Assembly (NCBI RefSeq): GCF_000612805.1
Contig: NZ_HG964403.1
Coordinates: 868,001-932,000, forward strand
Direction of reading: 5' to 3'
Length of the DNA stretch: 64,000 nt
Origin: Bacillus ndiopicus
GTDB lineage: Bacteria > Bacillota > Bacilli > Bacillales_A > Planococcaceae
Position numbers and translations under genes: made by a program
Part shown: positions 54,890 through 63,293 of the stretch, one piece after another
How the letters are laid out: every line of letters starts with the position of its first letter
How positions within the stretch are numbered: position 1 is the first letter of the stretch
Notes under the pieces: model-generated
The model's input: the letters and a program-made list of their open reading frames with translations, nothing else
Told to the model about the DNA's origin: nothing
The model's database searches: none

Positions 54890-55449
54890 GTATTACAGCA
54901 TCGCATTGCACATACGCCGATGTAGTGCCTAAAATTGAAAACTTAAAGCAGGCAGGGGCACAAGTCGTGCCAATTATTACACCATCTGTTTTACATGCAG
55001 CAACTCGTTTTGGAACAGGGGAAGAATGGGTTGCAAAAATAGAAGCGGCAACTGGAGAAAAGGTTATTTCTTCAATAGTTGAAGCAGAGCCGTTTGGGCC
55101 AAAAAATCCATTAGATTGTATGCTAATAGCACCTATGACAGGTAATTCGATAAGTAAATTTGCTAATGCAGCAACGGATAGTGCAGTTTTAATGGCAGCA
55201 AAAGCAACTTTACGTAATGGTTCTCCTGTCGTTATAGGCATTTCGACGAATGATGCACTTGGCTTAAATGGTCAAAATATAATGAAGCTGTTAAATGCAA
55301 AAAATATATATTTTATTCCGTTTGGTCAGGATGATCCATTCCAAAAGCCGACATCACTTATCGCTGATTTTTCTAAAATGGTTGAAACGGTGCATTCGGC
55401 AATTTTTCATAAAAAACAATTACAGCCAATATTTATCTCTTTCCAATAG
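54862..55449 (+). CDS. dpaB: Dipicolinate synthase subunit B
   Basis: DpaB (SpoVFB) is the flavoprotein-like partner of DpaA in making dipicolinic acid. The 195-residue protein shows GKRIGLGITASHCTYADVVP, then IAPMTGNSISKFANAATDSA, the FMN-binding flavoprotein family pattern, and PVVIGISTNDALGLNGQNI. ATG 54862 follows GGGGCGGAG; the in-frame TTG 54847 is rejected because it lies within that region. The gene overlaps dpaA by 28 bases. Confidence 0.95.
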   Translation: MLEGKRIGLGITASHCTYADVVPKIENLKQAGAQVVPIITPSVLHAATRFGTGEEWVAKIEAATGEKVISSIVEAEPFGPKNPLDCMLIAPMTGNSISKFANAATDSAVLMAAKATLRNGSPVVIGISTNDALGLNGQNIMKLLNAKNIYFIPFGQDDPFQKPTSLIADFSKMVETVHSAIFHKKQLQPIFISFQ

Positions 55450-55880
55450 AAGATTCTCTTCTTTATAAATAGAGGGGTGAATTTTGAGGCTGTCTGGAAA
55501 GAATACTCGTTGCAGAAAATATGACTAGCACACCATTTTCCAGATAGCCAATTGCTGCTTTTTTAGTATGGAGCATTTAGAAAAGTGCGGGCTTTCTTTA
55601 TAAGGCTTGAAAACATCTAAAACTGAATGTTGAAAGAAAAATAAGGTAGCGTGCTTTTTGGTCTTTTTAGAAGTACCTAAAAGAAGATCATAGTCCAAGA
55701 ACAGCATAGGCGCATATGATTAACATTGCGTTTGCCGAAGGCTTAAAAAGAATTAGATTTGTATTAGCAGGGTGTAATTCGTATGAGTTTTTTTAATAAT
55801 CAAATTAATCCTACACATTTGCAAGGTTTTATGTTACAATATCCAACATTATGTAACTAGTTCCGAGGAGAGATGAGATT
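55450..55880. other. Gene-free stretch between dpaB and asd
   Basis: This 431-base gap contains a family-2 hairpin: GGCTGTCTGGAAA (55488-55500) with TTTCCAGATAGCC (55537-55549), a 36-base loop and a delayed T run at about 55560-55565. The family-2 tail TTTAGAAAAGTGCGGGCTTTC follows near 55576. The last 100 bases are AT-rich and include TACAAT near 55834, a possible -10 for asd without a clear -35. No lysine riboswitch-like structure is recognisable. Confidence 0.55.
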
Positions 55881-56921
55881 ATGACTAAGCAATTGACAGT
55901 AGCTGTCGTAGGTGCGACAGGGGCAGTAGGTACAACAATGATGGAGCATTTAACTAAACGTAACTTTCCTATTAAGCAAATTAAATTTCTAGCATCTGCG
56001 CGTTCTGCGGGTAAAGAAATTAAGTTTAATAATCAATTATATACAATCGAAGAAGCAACACCAGAGAGTTTTGAAGGGGTAGATGTTGCATTATTTTCAG
56101 CAGGCGGCTCTGTATCTGCTGCACTTGCACCAGAAGCAGCAAAGCGTGGGGCAATCGTTGTAGATAATACAAGTCATTTCCGCATGGATCCTGAGGTACC
56201 TCTAGTTGTACCTGAAGTAAACCGTCATGCATTAAAAGATATTCCAAAAGGCATTATTGCCAACCCTAACTGTTCAACAATTCAAATGGTTGCAGCATTA
56301 CAGCCAATTCGTGGAAAATTCGGCTTAACAAAAGTGGTGGTATCTACATACCAAGCTGTATCTGGCTCTGGTATTGCAGCAATTGAAGAGTTAAAAACGC
56401 AAAGTGCACAATGGGAAGCTGGAAAAAATGTGGAGGCGCATATTTTACCTGCTAAAGCGGATAAAAAGCATTATCCAATTGCTCGCAATGTTATTCCGCA
56501 AATCGATAAATTTACTGACAACGGCTATACGTATGAAGAAATGAAAATGATTAACGAAACGAAAAAAATTATGGAAATGCCTGAATTACATGTCGCTGCG
56601 ACTTGTGTGCGTGTGCCAGTAGTATCAGGGCATTCTGAATCTGTATATATTGAGCTTGAGCAAGAGACAACTGTGCAAGCCATTTTCGAAGTATTACAAA
56701 ATGCGCCAGGCATTGTGTTACAAGATGATATTGTAAACCAACAATATCCGATGCCGATTTTTGCTGAAGGAGAAGATCCTATATTTGTAGGTCGAATTCG
56801 TCAAGATTTAGATAATAAAAAAGGGTTCCATTTATGGATTGTATCAGACAATTTACTAAAAGGGGCAGCACTCAATTCTATTCAAATTGTTGAAGCAATG
56901 ATAGAGGATAACTTATTTTGA
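55881..56921 (+). CDS. asd: Aspartate-semialdehyde dehydrogenase
   Basis: Asd reduces aspartyl phosphate to aspartate semialdehyde, feeding lysine, threonine, methionine and dipicolinate synthesis. The 346-residue protein shows the NADP-binding VAVVGATGAVGTTMM and the catalytic Cys131 in IANPNCSTIQM. VVSTYQAVSGSG and HVAATCVRVPVVSGHSESVY are also present. AGGAGAGATGAG precedes the ATG. The stop TGA is formed inside TTGATTCAG, the left end of a dispersed repeat. The expected dapG aspartokinase gene is not found next to it. Confidence 0.98.
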   Translation: MTKQLTVAVVGATGAVGTTMMEHLTKRNFPIKQIKFLASARSAGKEIKFNNQLYTIEEATPESFEGVDVALFSAGGSVSAALAPEAAKRGAIVVDNTSHFRMDPEVPLVVPEVNRHALKDIPKGIIANPNCSTIQMVAALQPIRGKFGLTKVVVSTYQAVSGSGIAAIEELKTQSAQWEAGKNVEAHILPAKADKKHYPIARNVIPQIDKFTDNGYTYEEMKMINETKKIMEMPELHVAATCVRVPVVSGHSESVYIELEQETTVQAIFEVLQNAPGIVLQDDIVNQQYPMPIFAEGEDPIFVGRIRQDLDNKKGFHLWIVSDNLLKGAALNSIQIVEAMIEDNLF

Positions 56922-57156
56922 TTCAGCAAATATTTTTAGTCTTATAACAAAAAATTAAAAAAATTACTTATTTCAGCTTGGTAGTAACATATCTGCTGAT
57001 CAAAATAAAACCCTCAGCTGATGCGACAAATTTCGAAAAGGGGACCTGCATAGCGCAGATTGAATAACTGTTGGAGCACGTAGCGACAGCTTTAGGTTAA
57101 CTTTTTCCCCTATTTGCTCGAAAAAATTTGGATGCAATTACCTCGAGGTGTAATTG
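56918..57156 (+). repeat. Dispersed repeat family 1, copy E (asd-dapA gap)
   Basis: The copy starts TTGATTCAGC (56918-56927), with GCTGATCAAAA further on as its partner. The core CTGATGCGACAAATTTCGAAAAGG (in parts) starts at about 57018. ACCTGCATAGCGCAG, GGAGCACGTAGCGACAGC, TTTAGGTTAACTTT and CGAAAAAATTTGGA follow. The terminal palindrome CAATTAC..GTAATTG lies at 57135-57156. It provides the asd stop codon and ends seven bases before the dapA ribosome binding sequence, so it fills the whole gap where dapG would be expected. Confidence 0.85.
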
Positions 57157-57176
57157 ATGATAAGAGGTGTATATTT

Positions 57177-58094
57177 ATGAATTTAGGTCGAATTGGAACG
57201 GCAATGATTACACCGTTCAAAGAGGATGGCACAATTAACTATCCTGAGCTTGAACGAATTATTAATTATTTAATTGATAATGGTACAGATAGCATTGTTG
57301 CATGTGGTACGACATCTGAAAACCCTACGATGTCGACAGAGGAGAAAATTGAGGTTGTGCGTTTCACTGTAGAAAAAGTAGCAGGACGTGTACCAGTTAT
57401 TGCTGGAACAGGGGATAACGAAACAGCATACTCAATTATGATGACACATAAAGCAGAGGAAAACGGCGCAGATGGTATTATGCTAGTAGCTCCGTACTAC
57501 AATAAGCCAAATCAGCGTGGTATTTATGCCCACTTTGAAACAATCGCGCGTGAAACGAAGCTGCCCGTGATGCTGTACAATGTACCAGGGCGTACTGCTG
57601 TTAATGTTTCCTATGAAACGTCGGTTGCTTTAAGTAAAATTCCGAATATTTTATGGATTAAAGAAGCAAGTGGTAACTTAGATCAAATGGGCGATATTAT
57701 TGAAAATGTTGAGAAGAAAGATAATTTCTTAGTTTATAGTGGAGATGATGGTTTAACATTACCACTTTTAGCGATTGGTGGATCAGGTGTTATTTCGGTT
57801 GCAGCACATGTTGTTGGGAACGATATGCAATTAATGATGCGTGCATTTGAAGAAGGTAAGCATGAGTTAGCTGCAAAAATTCATCGCGCATTATTGCCAT
57901 TGGTACGTGCATTGTTTGCACAACCTAATCCATCTCCAGTAAAATACGCGATGACAAAATTAGGCTTTGATACTTTAGCGGTACGATTGCCTATGATGGA
58001 AATGACGGATGAGGAAAAAGCTAATTTCGATAAAATTTGGGATACGTACCAAGCGAAAATAGCTGAGATTCGTGAAACTTTGGCGCTGTCCTAA
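57177..58094 (+). CDS. dapA: 4-hydroxy-tetrahydrodipicolinate synthase
   Basis: DapA condenses pyruvate and aspartate semialdehyde, the first committed step of lysine and dipicolinate synthesis. The 305-residue protein shows TAMITPFKEDGTINY, the GTTSENPTMSTEEK block, the catalytic Tyr in VMLYNVPGRT and Schiff-base Lys162 in ILWIKEASGNL. ATG 57177 follows AAGAGGTG. A longer frame from 57114 runs back through the repeat and is rejected. A terminator follows. Confidence 0.98.
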   Translation: MNLGRIGTAMITPFKEDGTINYPELERIINYLIDNGTDSIVACGTTSENPTMSTEEKIEVVRFTVEKVAGRVPVIAGTGDNETAYSIMMTHKAEENGADGIMLVAPYYNKPNQRGIYAHFETIARETKLPVMLYNVPGRTAVNVSYETSVALSKIPNILWIKEASGNLDQMGDIIENVEKKDNFLVYSGDDGLTLPLLAIGGSGVISVAAHVVGNDMQLMMRAFEEGKHELAAKIHRALLPLVRALFAQPNPSPVKYAMTKLGFDTLAVRLPMMEMTDEEKANFDKIWDTYQAKIAEIRETLALS

Positions 58095-58103
58095 AAGTGA
58101 TAT

Positions 58104-58164
58104 GCTCCCTAGTAGGTAGACAGATGAAAAAGCAAAAATCATCTACCTATATAGGGAGCTTTTT
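58104..58164 (+). terminator. Terminator after dapA
   Basis: GCTCCCTAGTAGGTAGA (58104-58120) pairs with TCTACCTATATAGGGAGC (58142-58159), with one bulge, and a T run follows. Strong long stem. Confidence 0.9.
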
Positions 58165-58238
58165 CGTGTGGCTTTTTATAACAAAAAATGATGGAAATGA
58201 GTTTGTAGCCAATAATACGATGAAGGAAGGAGTTAGTT

Positions 58239-58820
58239 ATGAAATTTAAAATAGCTGTTGTTATTTTGATAGCATTTCTAATTGGGGTTGTGGCTGGCCT
58301 TTTATTGTCCACAAAAAATATAACTTCATCGAAAATGAATAATTTAGACACGTCAAATTATGAATTACTTGTCAATCGAATTAAAAATGAATTTAACGTG
58401 GAGGGATACAAAGAAATACTGGGAGAGAACGGCGATATTGTAGTTGTTCCAGATATTATAGATGGTCAACAGGATATTTTTCCTGAAGGCTTATACTATA
58501 GAAATAAAAAGTTTGTATATAAGAATTCCGAAAATGGAATGATTATTATTTTGAGTATAAGTGCTGCGGAAGAACGAGAGGGGCGTTTTTGGAATCATAG
58601 TATTAGCTACGATTCCGAAAGCTATAACTCTAAAACAGGAATGTATAAAGATACATACAATGCTATTTTCCCGAATTCAGAAGCTAGTATTTATGAATTC
58701 ACAGGAAACGGCTATTCACTTTTACTTGTTGGTATATCAAGCAATCTCGATAATGTTGATGTGTTCACGCTTAATGAAACAGCCCAGTTTTTACAAGAGC
58801 TAGCCAAATATCTAAATTAG
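58239..58820 (+). CDS. Unknown membrane-anchored extracellular protein
   Basis: I do not recognise this 193-residue protein. One N-terminal hydrophobic segment (about residues 5-24, IAVVILIAFLIGVVAGLLLS) could be an uncleaved anchor; no lipobox Cys is seen. The rest is a soluble domain rich in Asn, Tyr, Ser and Glu, ending TLNETAQFLQELAKYLN. Base composition is lower in GC than its neighbours. It lies between dapA's terminator and the rnjB promoter, where B. subtilis, as I recall it, has no gene. GAAGGAAGGAG precedes the ATG. Confidence 0.75.
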   Translation: MKFKIAVVILIAFLIGVVAGLLLSTKNITSSKMNNLDTSNYELLVNRIKNEFNVEGYKEILGENGDIVVVPDIIDGQQDIFPEGLYYRNKKFVYKNSENGMIIILSISAAEEREGRFWNHSISYDSESYNSKTGMYKDTYNAIFPNSEASIYEFTGNGYSLLLVGISSNLDNVDVFTLNETAQFLQELAKYLN

Positions 58821-58824
58821 GAGG

Positions 58825-58871
58825 AATTGAATATGATTCAATTTCATCACCTATGCCCTATCAAAAAATAA
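58825..58871 (+). other. 12-codon ORF within a perfect palindrome
   Basis: AGGAGGAATTGAAT leads to ATG 58833 and a 12-codon frame (MIQFHHLCPIKK) ending in TAA at 58869-58871. The start codon is the centre of an 8-bp perfect inverted repeat, AATTGAAT (58825-58832) and ATTCAATT (58836-58843). The ribosome binding sequence is good, but the peptide resembles nothing I know. It may be chance, a leader peptide or the remains of a lost gene. Confidence 0.3.
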
Positions 58872-58936
58872 CAGCTCAAAACATGACCTACGTTTGTGTT
58901 ACTAATGTTTAGTATGATTTTTTATGAATTTTTAAT

Positions 58937-58965
58937 TTGTGCTTAAAGGCAACTACACGTATAAT
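58937..58965 (+). promoter_or_regulatory. Sigma-A promoter for rnjB
   Basis: TTGTGC (58937-58942), a 17-base spacer and a perfect TATAAT (58960-58965) lie 47 bases before the rnjB start codon. Confidence 0.75.
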
Positions 58966-59012
58966 GAGTGATAAGTGGTTGCTGTTCGGGATATTTTTTA
59001 GGAGGAAATAAA

Positions 59013-60680
59013 GTGACAAAAGTAAAAAATGAAGTAATCCGTATCATCCCTCTAGGTGGAGTTGGTGAAATCGGAAAATCTATGTATGTAATAGAAATTG
59101 ACGAGGAGCTATTCGTTGTAGACAGTGGGCTAATGTTCCCAGAGGACGAAATGCTTGGTATTGACATCGTCATTCCCGATATTGCGTACTTAGAAGAAAA
59201 CAAAGAGCGTGTGAAAGGAATTTTCCTAACGCATGGGCATGAAGATGCTATTGGTTCTATCGCGTATGTCTTGAATAAAATTAAAGCGCCAGTATACGGT
59301 TCAAAATTAACAATTGCGCTTGCTAAAGAACATTTAAAAGAGATGCCTGCACCGCATCCAGTGAAATTCTTCGAAGTAACGAATAAAAGTCGTATGAATT
59401 TCAATTCAACGTATGTAACATTTTTCCATACAACACATAGTATCCCCGATTCGCTAGGGATTGTGTTCCATACGTCAGAAGGTGCAATTGTTCATACTGG
59501 AGAATTTAAATTTGACCAAGCTGCACAAGGAAAATTTAAGCCTGATTTAGCAACGATGGCGCAACTTGGTGAAGAAGGCGTATTTATTTTATTATCTGAA
59601 TCAACTGAGGCGGAGCGTCCAGGCTATACGACAAGTGAAGCGGTAGTTGGTGAGCAGCTTGCAAAAACATTCCATTCTGCACAAGGACGAATTTTAGTAG
59701 CAGTATATGCTTCAAACTTTATCCGTGTACAGCAAGTATTTACACAAGCGCGAAGCTCCTTCCGTAAAGTTGCTGTTATTGGCAAATCGCTTGAAAAGGT
59801 TGTAGAGCTAGGGACATCACTTGGCTATTTAGATATTTACGAAGATACGTTAATTCCAGTAAGTGATATTCATAAATATGAAGATGACGAAATTATTATT
59901 ATCGCAACAGGTAACCAAGGTGAACCACTCGAAGCACTTGATAAAATTGTGCGTAAGCATCATCGAGATGTTAAAATCAAGCAAACTGATACTGTGTTAA
60001 TTACATTTACGCCATCCCCTGGGATGGAAGTGCAAATGTATAAAACGATGAATCAACTGGCAAAAGCAGGTGCTCACGTACTGTCAGCAGATAAAAAGGT
60101 TCACGTTTCAGGGCATGGTAGCCAAGAAGATTTGAAATTAATGCTAAACTTAATGCAGCCGAAGTATTTTGTGCCGATTCAAGGGGAATACCGCATGTTA
60201 ATTGCCCATTCAAAGCTAGCACAATCACTAGGCATGCAGAAATCACAAATTTTTATTGCGGATAAAGGCGATATCGTAGAATATAAAAACGGCAAAATGC
60301 GCATGAGTGGTCGTGTACAAGCAGGTAATGTATTAATTGATGGTATAGGTGTTGGCGATGTTGGCAATATCGTATTGCGTGATCGCAAGCTACTATCACA
60401 AGATGGTATTTTCATTGTTGTTGTCACGTTGAATCGAGCGCAAAAGAAAATTGCATCTGGACCAGAAATATTATCGCGCGGATTTGTTTATGTACGTGAA
60501 TCAGAGGGGCTGATGATTGAAGCGTCTGAAATTGCACGTGGTGTTATTGAGAAATATGTGAATAAAGATACGTTTGAATGGACAAATATTAAACAAGAAA
60601 TTCGTGATACGCTTAATCAATATTTATTCCAAAAAACGAAGCGCCGCCCGATGATTATCCCGATTATTATGGAATATTAA
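59013..60680 (+). CDS. rnjB: Ribonuclease J2
   Basis: RNase J2 pairs with RNase J1 in mRNA turnover and rRNA maturation. The 555-residue protein has the metallo-beta-lactamase and beta-CASP cores: IIPLGGVGEIGKSMYVIEID, then LTHGHEDAIGS and VYASNFIRVQQVF. The zinc motif usually ends in His (HxHxDH), but here residue 79 is Ala (H74, H76, D78, A79). A weakened active site is known for J2 proteins, so this supports J2 over J1. GTG 59013 follows TAGGAGG; the upstream ATG 58968 overlaps the promoter region. Confidence 0.93.
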   Translation: MTKVKNEVIRIIPLGGVGEIGKSMYVIEIDEELFVVDSGLMFPEDEMLGIDIVIPDIAYLEENKERVKGIFLTHGHEDAIGSIAYVLNKIKAPVYGSKLTIALAKEHLKEMPAPHPVKFFEVTNKSRMNFNSTYVTFFHTTHSIPDSLGIVFHTSEGAIVHTGEFKFDQAAQGKFKPDLATMAQLGEEGVFILLSESTEAERPGYTTSEAVVGEQLAKTFHSAQGRILVAVYASNFIRVQQVFTQARSSFRKVAVIGKSLEKVVELGTSLGYLDIYEDTLIPVSDIHKYEDDEIIIIATGNQGEPLEALDKIVRKHHRDVKIKQTDTVLITFTPSPGMEVQMYKTMNQLAKAGAHVLSADKKVHVSGHGSQEDLKLMLNLMQPKYFVPIQGEYRMLIAHSKLAQSLGMQKSQIFIADKGDIVEYKNGKMRMSGRVQAGNVLIDGIGVGDVGNIVLRDRKLLSQDGIFIVVVTLNRAQKKIASGPEILSRGFVYVRESEGLMIEASEIARGVIEKYVNKDTFEWTNIKQEIRDTLNQYLFQKTKRRPMIIPIIMEY

Positions 60681-60685
60681 GCGAG

Positions 60686-60729
60686 AAAGGATTTTCTTAT
60701 GCCGTATTGGCACAAGGAAATCCTTTTTT
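60686..60729 (+). terminator. Terminator after rnjB
   Basis: AAAGGATTTTCTT and GCC (60686-60703) pair with GGC and AAGGAAATCCTT (60709-60725), ending in six T. Confidence 0.85.
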
Positions 60730-60847
60730 AAGCCGATAAGAACAGAGGCTCATCACCAAAAAATAAGGTTGATTAATTAATTATGTGCATGAATTTATCT
60801 TGTTTTTTTAATAAAAGGGTTACTTGGCTTTCTGTGATTAATTATAA

Positions 60848-60860
60848 CGAGGTGTAATTG
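60848..60860 (+). repeat. Family 1 tail fragment (copy F, before spoIIIE)
   Basis: CGAGGTGTAATTG followed by ATGAAGAG matches the last bases of copy E (CGAGGTGTAATTGATGATAAG). No left end or core is visible in the preceding 110 bases. It ends 18 bases before the AGGAATAGGTG ribosome binding sequence of the translocase gene. Confidence 0.5.
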
Positions 60861-60887
60861 ATGAAGAGCTAGAAAGGAATAGGTGAA

Positions 60888-63113
60888 ATGGCGAGCAAAG
60901 GGAAGAAAAAACAAATGAAGGCAAATAAAAAAGAGTGGCATCCACTTACCTATGAAATCGTTGGTATTTTATGTATTGCTTATGCGATTATCATTTTTTT
61001 TGAATATGGTATGGTTGGTCGTTTGACACAATCAATTGCTTTATTTTTATTCGGTAATTTGCATTTCGTTATCCCGTTTTTACTTGTATTAATAGCATCA
61101 ATGCTAATGGTGAGAAGACGTGGCGTGACGATGAAAAATCGTGTTGTAATTGGTGTGTTTCTCATTATATGTAGCTTCACTGTGTTTAGCCATAGCCTAC
61201 TTTTTGAGGAGTTGCACAAGGCCAATGCACTGTTGTCAAATTCAGTTTTACGTGAGACTTGGCGCCTCTTAATTGAAATGGATGGCGTTGCAAATCGAGG
61301 GCAAGCACTTGGTGGTGGTGTAATAGGGGCATTGCTCTTTAGCATACTACATGTGTTATTTGACTCAACTGGTGCAAAGGTAACAGCATGGGTGTTGCTG
61401 TTTATAGGCATTATATTAGTGACAGGTAAAGCGCTAGTTCCTATTGTTATCGAAAAAACACCTGCGATGAAAAAAAAGCTAGCTCGTCAAAAGAAAGAGA
61501 AGACACGCCGCTCTCCCAAATCGGTAACTTCTGAATCTGAGGTACTTGCAACGGAGGAAACAATTGTACATGAAGAACCTATTATTTCGGCCTTTACTCA
61601 GCCTACAATTCGTGAAGAAGAGCCACCAGCTGTTGAAGTAGAAATAGAAGAAATACTTGATGAGCCAGTGCAAGTGAATGAATCCGAAAGTCCGTATACC
61701 CTACCATCAACTCAATTACTACAGTTACCACCAGCACATGATCAAAGTGGAGAGTATAGCATTATTCAAGCTAACGCTAAAAAGCTAGAGCAAACACTGT
61801 TAAGCTTTGGTGTTAAGGCTAAAATTGTTCAAGTTCATTTAGGACCAGCTGTGACAAAGTATGAGGTGTTGCCAGATGTCGGGGTAAAAGTAAGTAAAAT
61901 AGTTAGCTTACAAGATGATTTAGCTCTAGCATTAGCAGCAAAGGATATTCGCTTAGAGGCACCGATTCCAGGGAAATCTGCCATTGGTATTGAAGTGCCT
62001 AACAATGAAGTAGCAATTGTAACATTAAGAGAAGTCATTGAAGTGCCTGAAAATAAAGCATCAAGTAAATTATTAATTAGTTTTGGGCGAGATGTAACAG
62101 GTCAAGCAATGCTTGCTGAGCTGAATAAAATGCCACATTTACTTGTTGCTGGTTCAACAGGTAGCGGGAAAAGTGTATGCATTAACGGCATTATTATTTC
62201 AATACTTATGCGCTCAGCGCCACATGAAGTTCGAATGATGATGATTGACCCAAAAATGGTAGAGCTGACTGTATATAACGGCATCCCACACTTGCTTGCA
62301 CCGGTTGTGACAGATCCACGTAAAGCAGCACAGGCATTGCAAAAAATCGTTTCTGAAATGGAACGACGCTACGATCTCTTTTCACATACAGGTACACGCA
62401 ATATTGAAGGTTATAATGAGCATATTGAACAACATAATGCAGCAAATATAGAGCAGCAGGCGAAACTACCATATATTGTTGTTATTGTGGATGAATTAGC
62501 GGATTTAATGATGGTTGCATCAAGTGAAGTAGAGGATGCTATTACACGTTTGGCACAAATGGCACGTGCTGCAGGTATTCATCTCATCATTGCAACACAG
62601 CGTCCATCTGTAGATGTTATAACGGGAATTATTAAAGCAAATATTCCTTCACGTATTGCATTTGCTGTATCTTCAGCTGTTGATTCGCGCACAATTTTAG
62701 ATATGGGTGGCGCAGAAAGATTGCTTGGACGTGGTGATATGCTATTTTTACCAGCGGGTGCTTCCAAGCCAATGCGCGTACAAGGCGCTTTTGTCTCGGA
62801 TAAAGAAGTCGAGGCAGTTGTTGACTTTGTTATACAACAGCAAAAAGCACAGTATGAGGAGTCGATGATTCCGACTGAGGTGCCGCAAACAGAAATTATT
62901 GAGGAGACTGATGACTTGTATGATGAAGCCGTTATGCTTGTTATCGAGCAGCAGAGTGCCTCTGTTTCGATGCTGCAACGTCGCTTCCGTATAGGCTATG
63001 CAAGGGCTGCACGCATTGTTGACCAAATGGAAATGCGCGGTGTAGTTGGTCCACCAGATGGTAGTCGACCACGACAAGTATTGCTAGCAAAATCTAGCAT
63101 TTCAGGCGAATAA
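60888..63113 (+). CDS. spoIIIE: DNA translocase SpoIIIE/FtsK
   Basis: SpoIIIE pumps the chromosome into the forespore during sporulation and clears DNA from closing septa. The 741-residue protein has four N-terminal membrane helices (about residues 20-195) and a variable acidic linker rich in Glu and Pro (about 200-280). The RecA-like motor has the P-loop GSTGSGKSV (about 422-430), the [15 protein letters not shown]alker B block and [21 protein letters not shown]. The C-terminal gamma domain is a winged helix ([20 protein letters not shown]). Context beside rnjB favours SpoIIIE over a separate FtsK. Confidence 0.95.
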   Translation: MASKGKKKQMKANKKEWHPLTYEIVGILCIAYAIIIFFEYGMVGRLTQSIALFLFGNLHFVIPFLLVLIASMLMVRRRGVTMKNRVVIGVFLIICSFTVFSHSLLFEELHKANALLSNSVLRETWRLLIEMDGVANRGQALGGGVIGALLFSILHVLFDSTGAKVTAWVLLFIGIILVTGKALVPIVIEKTPAMKKKLARQKKEKTRRSPKSVTSESEVLATEETIVHEEPIISAFTQPTIREEEPPAVEVEIEEILDEPVQVNESESPYTLPSTQLLQLPPAHDQSGEYSIIQANAKKLEQTLLSFGVKAKIVQVHLGPAVTKYEVLPDVGVKVSKIVSLQDDLALALAAKDIRLEAPIPGKSAIGIEVPNNEVAIVTLREVIEVPENKASSKLLISFGRDVTGQAMLAELNKMPHLLVAGSTGSGKSVCINGIIISILMRSAPHEVRMMMIDPKMVELTVYNGIPHLLAPVVTDPRKAAQALQKIVSEMERRYDLFSHTGTRNIEGYNEHIEQHNAANIEQQAKLPYIVVIVDELADLMMVASSEVEDAITRLAQMARAAGIHLIIATQRPSVDVITGIIKANIPSRIAFAVSSAVDSRTILDMGGAERLLGRGDMLFLPAGASKPMRVQGAFVSDKEVEAVVDFVIQQQKAQYEESMIPTEVPQTEIIEETDDLYDEAVMLVIEQQSASVSMLQRRFRIGYARAARIVDQMEMRGVVGPPDGSRPRQVLLAKSSISGE

Positions 63114-63200
63114 AAATAATGTATTTTTCTGAATATTATATTTTTGTTCAAAAATTAATATAAAATTTACGATTCCGTCACACTTTTTAAATAAATGTGT

Positions 63201-63228
63201 TTGCAACAGCTATTAAAAATGTTATATT
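63201..63228 (+). promoter_or_regulatory. Sigma-A promoter for the GntR regulator
   Basis: TTGCAA (63201-63206), a 16-base spacer and TATATT (63223-63228) lie 65 bases before the likely start codon of the regulator. Confidence 0.6.
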
Positions 63229-63293
63229 GAAAACGAATTAGTAGGAATGTTGTACATCAGATGTCTGATCTCTTTGTTGGTGGTGGTGAAAAA

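Noticed and set aside
55450..55880. Lysine riboswitch upstream of asd
   Set aside because: No conserved lysine-riboswitch core or multi-stem pattern could be read; the gap holds a family-2 hairpin and AT-rich sequence.
57114..57176. 63-base N-terminal extension of dapA
   Set aside because: It reads through the repeat palindrome, gives non-family sequence and lacks a ribosome binding site; ATG 57177 has one.
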